Shown piece after piece: positions 35,265-42,389 of a DNA stretch of 64,000 nucleotides. How positions within the stretch are numbered: the first letter of the stretch is position 1; every line of letters starts with the position of its first letter. This DNA is from Planctomycetota bacterium (lineage in GTDB: Bacteria > Planctomycetota > Phycisphaerae > UBA1845), in NCBI GenBank assembly GCA_029558835.1, contig JAKQDH010000092.1:16822-80821 (forward strand). Reading direction: 5' to 3'. The notes beneath the pieces were generated by a model that was not told where the DNA came from, searched no databases, and worked only from the letters and a program-made list of their open reading frames with translations. The position numbers were made by a program, and so were the translations under genes.

Positions 35265-37001
35265 ATGAACTGGACCCGCTACTTCATACCGACGACCAAG
35301 GAAGTCCCGGCTGACGCTTTTGTACCCTCACACCAACTCATGCTGCGGGCGGGGTTGATCCGGCAGGTGGGTTCGGGGGCGTACACGTACTTGCCGTTGG
35401 GGTACCGCACGCTGCGCAAGATCGAGCAGATCGTGCGGGACGAGATGAACGCGGCCGGCGCCATCGAGCTGCACATGCCGGCCATGCACCCCATCGAGTG
35501 GTGGGAGCAGACCGGGCGGGTGGCCGCCATGGGCGACGTGCTCCTGCGCTTGCAGGGCCGGGGAGAGGACTGGCGCAGCCGGACCGTGCTCGGGCCTACC
35601 CACGAGGAGGTCATCACGGAGCTCGCGCGCGCGTACCTGGTCAGCTACAAGCAGTTGCCCATCAACCTCTACCAGATTCAGACCAAGTTCCGCGGCGAAG
35701 CCCGCCCCAAGAGCGGCGTACTGCGCACCCGCGAGTTCCTGATGAAGGACGCCTACTCCTTCCATGAGCGGGTGGAAGGGCCGGGCGGGCTGAACGAGAC
35801 GTATCAGCGCATGTACGACGCGTACCGCGCGATCTTCGGGCGCTGCGGATTGCCGTACGTCCCCGTGGAAGCGGAGTCGGGCGCGATCGGCGGCAGCGTC
35901 TCGCACGAGTTCATGGTGCCCACGGACGCGGGCGAGGACATCCTAGTGCGTGCGGCGGACGGCTCCTACGCGGCCAACCTGGAGCGGGCGGAGGTGGCGC
36001 CGCTGCCCGACGCCGGCGACGGGCGCCATGAGCCGCTGCGCGAGGTCCACACGCCGGGTCACGGTACCATCGAGGAAATCTCCCGGTTCCTCGGCTGCAC
36101 GCCGCAGAAGCTGATCAAGACGATCATCTACGAGGCGAACGGGGAGCCGCTGGTGGCCCTCGTGCGCGGCGATCACGAGGTGAATGAGGCCAAGCTGGCC
36201 CGGGCGGCCGGCGTCCGCGGCGTGACGCAGGCTTCGCCGGAACTGATCCGGCAGGTGACTGGGGCGGAGGTGGGCTTTGCCGGTCCGGTGGGGCTGCAGG
36301 CCCGCATCATCGCCGATCGGGTCGTCACCACCATGCACGACGCCGTTACCGGCGCTAACAAAACGGACTATCACGTCACCGGCGTGAACCCCGGACGTGA
36401 CTTCGCGCTCACCGAAGTGGCCGACATTCGCCTGGCCATGGAAGGCGACCGCGCGCCCAACGGGCAGCCGCTGCGCTTCGAGAAGTGCATCGAGGTGGGG
36501 CACGTGTTCAAGCTGGGAACCAAGTACTCCGACGCCATGAGCGCGACGTACCTCGATGCCCAGGGCCAGGCCCATCCGCTCATCATGGGCTGTTACGGCA
36601 TCGGGCTGAACCGGATCATGGCGGCCGCCATCGAGGCCCGGCACAATGACAAGGGCATTTGCTGGCCGGTGGCGATTGCGCCGTTCCACGTTGTGATCTG
36701 CGCGTTGGACGTGCGGGATGAGTCGGTGCTGGCGACCGCCCGGCGGCTGCACGATGAGCTCGAGGCGGCCGGGGTCGAGGTGCTGCTGGACGATCGGGAC
36801 GCTCGCCCGGGCTTCAAGTTCAACGACGCCGACCTGATCGGCTTCCCGCTACGGATCAACGTGGGCAAGCGCAGCTTGGGTGATGGCGTGGTTGAGTTGG
36901 CGGTACGCAAGAGCGGCGAGGTGCGCAAGCTGCCGCCGGCGGAGACGGTGTCCGCGGTGACCGGGCTGCTCAAGACGCTCCTCGAGCAGGAGCGAACGTG
37001 A
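35265..37001 (+). CDS. proS: Prolyl-tRNA synthetase (bacterial type with editing domain)
   Basis: Class II aminoacyl-tRNA synthetase that charges tRNA-Pro, cytoplasmic. 578 residues from the ATG of MNWTRYFIP, close to the usual length of bacterial type ProS (E. coli 572). N-terminal catalytic core with GSGAYTYLPLG, IELHMPAMHPIEWWEQTGR, LGPTHEEVIT and QIQTKFRGEARPKSGVLRTREFLMKDAYSFH (motif 2). The YbaK-like editing insertion spans ~250-400 (ISRFLGCTPQKLIKTIIY...GANKTDYH). Motif 3 (GCYGIGLNRIMAAAIE) and an anticodon-binding domain (DARPGFKFNDADLIGFPLRI) follow. The downstream nucleotidyltransferase starts 62 bases later. Confidence 0.97.
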   Translation: MNWTRYFIPTTKEVPADAFVPSHQLMLRAGLIRQVGSGAYTYLPLGYRTLRKIEQIVRDEMNAAGAIELHMPAMHPIEWWEQTGRVAAMGDVLLRLQGRGEDWRSRTVLGPTHEEVITELARAYLVSYKQLPINLYQIQTKFRGEARPKSGVLRTREFLMKDAYSFHERVEGPGGLNETYQRMYDAYRAIFGRCGLPYVPVEAESGAIGGSVSHEFMVPTDAGEDILVRAADGSYAANLERAEVAPLPDAGDGRHEPLREVHTPGHGTIEEISRFLGCTPQKLIKTIIYEANGEPLVALVRGDHEVNEAKLARAAGVRGVTQASPELIRQVTGAEVGFAGPVGLQARIIADRVVTTMHDAVTGANKTDYHVTGVNPGRDFALTEVADIRLAMEGDRAPNGQPLRFEKCIEVGHVFKLGTKYSDAMSATYLDAQGQAHPLIMGCYGIGLNRIMAAAIEARHNDKGICWPVAIAPFHVVICALDVRDESVLATARRLHDELEAAGVEVLLDDRDARPGFKFNDADLIGFPLRINVGKRSLGDGVVELAVRKSGEVRKLPPAETVSAVTGLLKTLLEQERT

Positions 37002-37063
37002 CGGAGCCGCTGGTGCCGATAGGCTGCGCTGCCGGCTTGAGCGACACGGTAGAGGGGCTGAGC

Positions 37064-37384
37064 ATGACAGGTGCAGTCGCGGACGTTGCCGGGCGGTTGC
37101 AAGCGGAACTGCGGCAACTGTACGGGACACGGTTCCGCGGTTTGTATTTGTTCGGCTCTTACGCTGGGGGCGACGACGACGAGGAGTCCGACCTTGACTT
37201 CCTGATCGTGCTGGACGACTTCAGCTCCTACGGAACCGAGGTGGACCGTACCGGCGAACCGGTGAGTGCCATCTCCCTGGCCCATGCCGTGAGCATCAGC
37301 GTGGTGTTCCTGCGTGAGCGGGACTGGGCCACGGGGGATTCGCCGTTTCTGCGCAATGTGCGGGAGGAGGCGGTGGCGGCGTAA
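37064..37384 (+). CDS. Small nucleotidyltransferase-domain protein (MNT-like)
   Basis: 106 residues from the ATG of MTGAVADVAG, preceded by GAGGGG; a GTG at 36998 that overlaps the proS stop is an alternative. The minimal nucleotidyltransferase motif is present: LFGSYAGGDDDEESDLDFLI, i.e. GS (31-32) and D-x-D (43, 45). In other bacteria such proteins pair with a HEPN-domain gene as MNT/HEPN toxin-antitoxin modules, where the MNT protein adenylylates the toxin. No HEPN gene is visible on either side here. It is transcribed with proS, probably by read-through. Confidence 0.82.
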   Translation: MTGAVADVAGRLQAELRQLYGTRFRGLYLFGSYAGGDDDEESDLDFLIVLDDFSSYGTEVDRTGEPVSAISLAHAVSISVVFLRERDWATGDSPFLRNVREEAVAA

Positions 37385-37561
37385 GCGAGGCCATTCTCAA
37401 GTCACTCCTTACCACTGACGTTCGATCTCTTTCCAAGCTGCGGCCGTGCCGTGGCGCCGGCGTGTTGGCGGTGCTCGCGCGGGCGAGGCGCCCTTGTCAC
37501 CGCAAGACGTGCGGGCGACTCTCGCGCTGAGCTTCCTTCGTTGTTACTTCTGCATTCTCAT

Positions 37562-38989
37562 TCAGAAGTACAGATCGCGGTCGCTGCTCTCCCGAATGCG
37601 CTGGAGGCGAGCGACAAGTTCCTGCTTCAGCCGGCTATCCTCGAGGCGGGCGAGCTCGGTGGCGATGAGCTTCTCGCCGGCCGCCCGGGTGGCGGGGGAG
37701 GCGTAATCGGTCAGGTACTCCAGCAGCGTGGTGAGGGCGTTCGGCGTGCAGAAACGCTTGATGAAGCCGGGAATGGCGAACTCCATGAAGTGCTCGCCGG
37801 TGCGTCCCAGCCGGTAACAGGCGGTGCAGAAGCTGGGGATGTAGCCGTCGACGACCAATTCGCGCATCACCTCATCGAGGGAGCGCAGGTCACCAAGCTG
37901 GAACTGCTCGCGCTCCATGCACTGGGCGTCGCCCACCTCCGTGTAACCACCGATCTCGATGCGGCTGCCGGCGTCAATCTGCGACACGCCGAATTCCATG
38001 ACCTCCCGGCGGATGTCGGCTGACTCACGGGCGGTCAGGATGAGGCCGGTATACGGCACGGCCAGGCGCAGGGTGGCAATCAGGCGCTTGAAGTCCTCGT
38101 CGGACACCAGGTGTTGCTCGTGAAAGTGAACGCCCGAGGCCGGTTGCAAGCGCGGGAAGCTGATGGTATGCGGCCCGACGCCGAAATGCCGCTGCAGGAA
38201 CAGAGCGTGCGTCACCAGCCCCAGCACTTCGAAGCGCCAGTCATACAGGCCGAAGAGGGCGCCGAGGCCGACGTCGTCGATGCCGGCCTCCATCGCCCGA
38301 CTCAGGGCGTCGAGTCGGTTGAGGTAATCGGCCTTGCGCGTCCGCGGCGGGTGCACGCGGGCGTAGGTGTCGTGGTGGTAGGTTTCCTGGAAGATCTGGT
38401 AGGTGCCGATGCCCGCCTCCTTGACGGTGCGGAAGCCGTCGTGGTCGAGCGGCGCGGCATTGATGTTGACGCGGCGAATCTCGCCGTGCCCCTTCTTCAC
38501 CGCGTACACGGAACGTACGGTCTGCGCGATGAAGTCGGCGTCGTAGGCGGGGTGCTCGCCGAAAACGAGGATGAGACGCTTGTGTCCCTGGTCCTCGAGG
38601 GCCTCAACCTGCCGGCGAATCTCGTTCGGATCGAGCGTCCGCCGGACGGCCTCGACGTTGCTGCGCCGGAAGCCGCAGTACAGGCAGTCGTTCACGCAGT
38701 CATTGCCGATGTAGAGCGGGGCGAACAGGACGATGCGGTAGCCGTACACGTCGCGCTTCAACTCGCGGGCGGTGGCGAAGATCTCGTCGATGAGCCGCGG
38801 ATCGGTTACCGTCAGCAGCGTGGCGGTCTCCTCCACGCAGAGGGCCTGCTTGGCGCGGCTCTTGTCGAGCACGTCGCGCACGCGGGCGGCCTCGGCCGGC
38901 GGCGCCGCAAGCAGGTCGGCGAGGCAGGCGTCGCTGATGAAATCCGTCGCGACGCCGCTTACCGCGGGCTGGATCAGGGTACGTTTCAC
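37562..38989 (-). CDS. hydG: [FeFe]-hydrogenase H-cluster maturase HydG
   Basis: Radical SAM tyrosine lyase that produces the CO and CN ligands of the H-cluster. 475 residues, the usual length. N-terminal radical SAM cluster CVNDCLYCGF (Cys98, 102, 105) and the C-terminal auxiliary cluster PSFCTACYRLGRTGEHFM...FC, with the CxxC and a third Cys 22 residues later that mark HydG rather than ThiH. It starts at a GTG overlapping the hydE stop (GTGA), with GGGAGG seven bases upstream, so the two are translationally coupled. HydF and a hydrogenase structural gene are not in the window. Confidence 0.96.
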   Translation of the reverse strand: MKRTLIQPAVSGVATDFISDACLADLLAAPPAEAARVRDVLDKSRAKQALCVEETATLLTVTDPRLIDEIFATARELKRDVYGYRIVLFAPLYIGNDCVNDCLYCGFRRSNVEAVRRTLDPNEIRRQVEALEDQGHKRLILVFGEHPAYDADFIAQTVRSVYAVKKGHGEIRRVNINAAPLDHDGFRTVKEAGIGTYQIFQETYHHDTYARVHPPRTRKADYLNRLDALSRAMEAGIDDVGLGALFGLYDWRFEVLGLVTHALFLQRHFGVGPHTISFPRLQPASGVHFHEQHLVSDEDFKRLIATLRLAVPYTGLILTARESADIRREVMEFGVSQIDAGSRIEIGGYTEVGDAQCMEREQFQLGDLRSLDEVMRELVVDGYIPSFCTACYRLGRTGEHFMEFAIPGFIKRFCTPNALTTLLEYLTDYASPATRAAGEKLIATELARLEDSRLKQELVARLQRIRESSDRDLYF

Positions 38990-40194
38990 GGGGTGGCCTC
39001 CCTAGCAATACGCGCGCCAGCCGGGCACCGCAGGCGGTTGAGCGAGTCTCCTCTACCCGAACCCACGCTGCGCCCCAGGGCCGCGATCCGCTGTGTCAGA
39101 CAGTGATGGCAGGCATCGGCCTCCTCGCTGATGCACGCCTTCGCGGGATAAATCTCGTACTGGCGGCGGTAGACCGCCGGCGTCAGGTTGGGCATCACGA
39201 CGTTGGCGCCCCGGCGGAGGCCCAGTTCCCGCCCTTCCGCGCGGTTGACGGTGGCCAGGGCGGTTGTGCTGGGGATGTTCGCCAGCGGGCACAGCAGCCG
39301 GGCCAACGCGATGACCTTGTACGTCATCAACTCCGTGTTGGGGACCTGCCCGGACGTCGCTGCCGGAGGCGGCGGGTCCTCCGACGTGGGTGGAACAACG
39401 GGCCCGTAGCGTCGCCCCCCCGCGGGCGACGCAGTGGCCGACGACCCTGCGGAGGTTCCCCGTCGGCCACCGGGGGCCGACGCTACGACAGACGCAGGCG
39501 CCGCGGCCGCGCCCAGCGGCGTGGCCGGGTGCGGCAGGAACGGGCCGACGCCGATCATGTCCAGGTCCAGCTCGGCGAACCACTCCAGGTCGCGGGCGAG
39601 GTCAGCATACGTCTGCCCCGGAATCCCGATCATCACGCCGCTACCGACTTCGTAACCGAGATCACGCAATTGCCGCAGCATCGCCGGCCGATCGGAGGGC
39701 CGGCCGTCGCGCGGCGGGTGGATGCGCTCAAACAACGTCCGGTTCGACGTCTCAAACCGCAGCAGGTAGCGGTCGGCCCCGGCCGCCCGCCACGCCCGCA
39801 GATCATCCAGACTGCGTTCGCCGACGCTCAGTGTGACGGCCAGCGGTGTTTCCGCCTTCATCCGCCGTACCACGTCAACCAGCCACTCCCGCGTCGTGCC
39901 CAGGTCCTCGCCGGACTGGAGGACCACGGTTCCGTAGCCGAACTCGACGGCCTGCCGAGCGCAGTCCAGGACTTCGTCCGCCGACATGCGGTAGCGGTCG
40001 ATGGCGCGGTTCTCCACCCGCAGACCGCAGTACAGGCAGAGCCGCCCGCAGTGGTTGGAGAACTCGATCAGCCCGCGCAAGTGGACCGCGTCGCCAACGG
40101 ACCGCCGGCGCACGTCGTCCGCTTCCCGCCAGAGCTCGTCCAAGCGGGCGTCATCGTCCTCTCGGAGCCAGCGCGTGATCTCTTTGACATTCAT
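38986..40194 (-). CDS. hydE: [FeFe]-hydrogenase H-cluster maturase HydE with extra loop
   Basis: Radical SAM enzyme of H-cluster assembly, working with HydG and HydF. The start at the ATG of MNVKEITRWLRED gives 402 residues; typical HydE is about 350. The radical SAM cluster is SNHCGRLCLYCG (CxxxCxxC), and the C-terminal CISEEADACHHC gives the second CX7CX2C site found in many HydE proteins. The excess length is a Pro/Ala/Gly-rich segment of about 55-60 residues between HPATPLG and NTELMTYKVIALARL. Roughly half of it is encoded by an 83-bp twin-hairpin repeat (39405-39487). The frame stays open, and flanking motifs are intact. The upstream part of the open frame (to 40338) is not conserved-looking. 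Confidence 0.93.
   Translation of the reverse strand: MNVKEITRWLREDDDARLDELWREADDVRRRSVGDAVHLRGLIEFSNHCGRLCLYCGLRVENRAIDRYRMSADEVLDCARQAVEFGYGTVVLQSGEDLGTTREWLVDVVRRMKAETPLAVTLSVGERSLDDLRAWRAAGADRYLLRFETSNRTLFERIHPPRDGRPSDRPAMLRQLRDLGYEVGSGVMIGIPGQTYADLARDLEWFAELDLDMIGVGPFLPHPATPLGAAAAPASVVASAPGGRRGTSAGSSATASPAGGRRYGPVVPPTSEDPPPPAATSGQVPNTELMTYKVIALARLLCPLANIPSTTALATVNRAEGRELGLRRGANVVMPNLTPAVYRRQYEIYPAKACISEEADACHHCLTQRIAALGRSVGSGRGDSLNRLRCPAGARIAREATP
39405..39487. repeat. Twin-hairpin repeat, copy 3, inside hydE
   Basis: 83 bases bounded by terminal inverted repeats CGTAGCGTCG and CGACGCTACG. Two internal stems: GCGTCGCCC/GGGCGACGC and GTCGGCC/GGCCGAC. It resembles copies at 21088-21159 and 24160-24230, which are intergenic. 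Within hydE it encodes Ala/Gly/Ser/Arg-rich sequence without breaking the frame. Confidence 0.75.
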
Positions 40195-40673
40195 GCCGCG
40201 GACCCGTTCCAGCGTCCAGGGACCTGTCGCGCGGAACGTGACGACCCGCTCCCCACGACGGCGCGGACAACGCGGGCCGTCGCTCGCCAGCGCGCTAATG
40301 GCCCGTGCGTACCGCCGACGGTCGCGGGCGCGCGTCATCCGGGGTGGACTCTATTCCCCGGTTGAAGGCGTCCCCACGCTCCGCGCATGGATCATAGTCT
40401 GCGTGCCGGGCGGTACCACCTGCCCGCGCAGGCATGGGAAGCCGGGCGGTGCCGGAACGGCTTCGCGTGTTGCCGGTTCGGCCCGATTCGTCTCGAATAT
40501 GAAGTGAGAATTATATTTTGTGCTGCATGCGGGCGCTATGTTGGAGAGTTGCCGGGACGGTCGAAACCGGCGCCGGGGCGACGTGTCAAACGGAGGGGTC
40601 GGGTTTGCAGGCTGTGGGAAGCGTCGGCACACCGGGGCATCCGGTGTGCGTGTCAAGATCGAACCGAATCGGT
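40195..40673. other. Intergenic region between divergent hydE and FHA genes
   Basis: About 480 bases without a recognised gene apart from a possible hydE N-terminal extension (to 40338). An AT-rich island at 40500-40520 carries a perfect minus-strand TATAAT (40515-40510) that could drive hydEG with a leader of ~310 bases; its -35 is poor. Confidence 0.4.
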
Positions 40674-40702
40674 TTGAACGTTCCCGAGGGTGCGGATATA
40701 GT
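40674..40702 (+). promoter_or_regulatory. Sigma-70-like promoter of the FHA gene
   Basis: TTGAAC (40674-40679), a 17-base spacer and TATAGT (40697-40702), about 100 bases before the FHA start codon. Both hexamers match five of six consensus bases. Confidence 0.6.
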
Positions 40703-40804
40703 GAGTGGCGGGTAGGGTGCGCTCCTGCGATACGGCGTGTGCCCGCCCCCTGAAGCACGCGAAGGGGCGCGACCGAGGTGTTGGCTACCGAGGCATCTCC
40801 CACC

Positions 40805-41287
40805 ATGGACGTGAAACTTGTGATGTTCCGGGAAGACGGAAGTCGCCGGGAATTTCCGCTCCGACGCGGCGCGACCACCATTGGTCGGAAGGAGGACTGC
40901 GACATCCGGGTGCCGTTGGCGGAGGTGTCTCGACGGCATGCGGAGATCGTCGTCGAGAACGACGGGGTGACGTTGCGGGACTTGGGGGCGGCCAACGGGA
41001 CGTATCTGAACAACCGCCGCATCACGGAGGAGGACCTCGAACCCGGGGATCAGGTGATGGTGGGACCGGTGGTGTTTACGGTGCAAATCGGGGGGGAGCC
41101 GGCCTTCGACGAGATGATCAAGATTCGGACTAAGCTCCGGGCGCATGACGACGCGCGTGCGGCGGGGCCACGGGTCAGCGCTTCGCGGCAGGTCAGTGCC
41201 GAGGATGAAGTCGATCCGATCGCGGCCCTGGAGGCGTTGGCCTCCAGTGCGGATCAGACCGCGATCAATCCTGAAGACGAGGATTAG
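40805..41287 (+). CDS. FHA-domain protein
   Basis: 160 residues from the ATG of MDVKLVMFRED; a TTG at 40778 is possible. A forkhead-associated domain fills residues ~20-98: TIGRKEDCDIRV, SRRHAEI and LGAANGTYLNNRRI give the phosphothreonine-binding Gly-Arg, Ser-Arg-x-His and Asn-Gly residues. An acidic, low-complexity C-terminal tail follows (EDEVDPIAALEALASSADQT). FHA proteins read Ser/Thr kinase signals; no kinase gene is nearby. Possibly co-transcribed with the next gene, 213 bases downstream. Confidence 0.92.
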   Translation: MDVKLVMFREDGSRREFPLRRGATTIGRKEDCDIRVPLAEVSRRHAEIVVENDGVTLRDLGAANGTYLNNRRITEEDLEPGDQVMVGPVVFTVQIGGEPAFDEMIKIRTKLRAHDDARAAGPRVSASRQVSAEDEVDPIAALEALASSADQTAINPEDED

Positions 41288-41500
41288 CCTGGTAATCCAG
41301 CGAGGGGCGGGCGGCGAGTGGGTGTCGGATGCGCTCAGGGGGGCCGGAAGGCGAGCGCACGGTAGCAGCCGATCCCGTGCCGGGGGCAGGAAGCCGGGTG
41401 TTCCCGGGTGGGGAGCGGAGCCGGCGGGCGCCGGGGAACGGGTGCCCGGCACCCTACCGCTTGATAGAGAACACGAGGTCAAGGGGTGGGGCCGTCATCG

Positions 41501-42001
41501 ATGACCGCCGTAGTGGAACCGACCCGAGCCGCCGCGCGCAAGAGGCGTCTGGCTCGGACGCTGGTGCACCTCGGTGCAGGGGTGATCGCGCTGGTTGTGC
41601 TGGCGGTTGTTCTGCGCGATGAGCACTGCCGGAGATCGGCGCTCCAATTCGCGGAACGCTATCGACGGATGCTCGAGCAGGAGCGTTTCAACGAATCCGG
41701 GTTGCTGCCGTTGCGCCTGGAGCCCAATGAGAAACTGGCGACGCGCACGCCGGTGTGGCGTTGGGAATGGCTGGAACGGGAGGCGGCGAGCAGGCTGCGG
41801 CAGAGTGAGGGACCGGTCATCGTGGCTTACGGCGGCTCGCAGGGCCTCTGGCTCGCCCGCGACGGCCGGGCGGTGTTGATCTTCCACAACCGACGCCTGG
41901 ACGTGAAATGGTTGCCGGACGCCGAGTTTTCCGCCCGCTGGTCCGCCCAGCAGACCGAGCTGCAGCGCTTGCAGAGTGAGCAGTCCCTCCATCGACCTTG
42001 A
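41501..42001 (+). CDS. Single-pass membrane protein of unknown function
   Basis: 166 residues from ATG 41501 (GTG 41486 is possible). An Arg-rich cytoplasmic N-terminus, one membrane helix near residues 22-40 (LGAGVIALVVLAVVL) and a soluble domain outside. The soluble part has RTPVWRWEWLEREAASRLRQ, VIVAYGGSQGLWLARDGRAVLIF and a helical, Gln-rich end. I recognise no family. It follows the FHA gene in the same direction. Confidence 0.65.
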   Translation: MTAVVEPTRAAARKRRLARTLVHLGAGVIALVVLAVVLRDEHCRRSALQFAERYRRMLEQERFNESGLLPLRLEPNEKLATRTPVWRWEWLEREAASRLRQSEGPVIVAYGGSQGLWLARDGRAVLIFHNRRLDVKWLPDAEFSARWSAQQTELQRLQSEQSLHRP

Positions 42002-42193
42002 GTCTTCCGGTCGTCAAGCCGCGGTTGAGTGCCTGTCGCGCGCATCAAGTGCCGGGCAGAAGCCAGGTGAGTGCTCTCGTGTGCGCGCGGTGGAGGTGGC
42101 CCCCGTAGCGTTGACGGCGGTTTGCCCGTTGGCCAGAATACGGGCGCGGGCCTGACCGGGAAGCACCCCGGGCGTGCGGGGTACGGTCGCGGG

Positions 42194-42278
42194 GCCGGAG
42201 TGGCGGAATCGGCAGACGCGCGGGTTTCAAAAACCCGTCCTGGTTCTCAGGGTGTGGGTTCGAGTCCCACCTCCGGCA
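42194..42278 (+). tRNA. tRNA-Leu (CAA)
   Basis: 85 nt. Acceptor stem GCCGGAG/CTCCGGC with discriminator A; the anticodon stem CGGGT/ACCCG closes the loop TTCAAAA, giving anticodon CAA. A long variable arm (class II) and T arm GTGGG-TTCGAGT-CCCAC. No encoded CCA. The discriminator A and the D arm fit Leu rather than Ser. Confidence 0.96.
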
Positions 42279-42389
42279 GTTCCCTTCTGAGTGCGGCAAC
42301 CCACGGGACTTGCCTGGGTTGCCGATAGTTCCCAGTGGCACCGGGGCCCGCCCCGCACGGCGCGGCCCGGCGCGTTATGGGACTTCCTC

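Noticed and set aside
42194..42278. tRNA considered as tRNA-Ser because of its long variable arm
   Set aside because: The anticodon loop TTCAAAA gives anticodon CAA, and the discriminator base is A, both fitting Leu.
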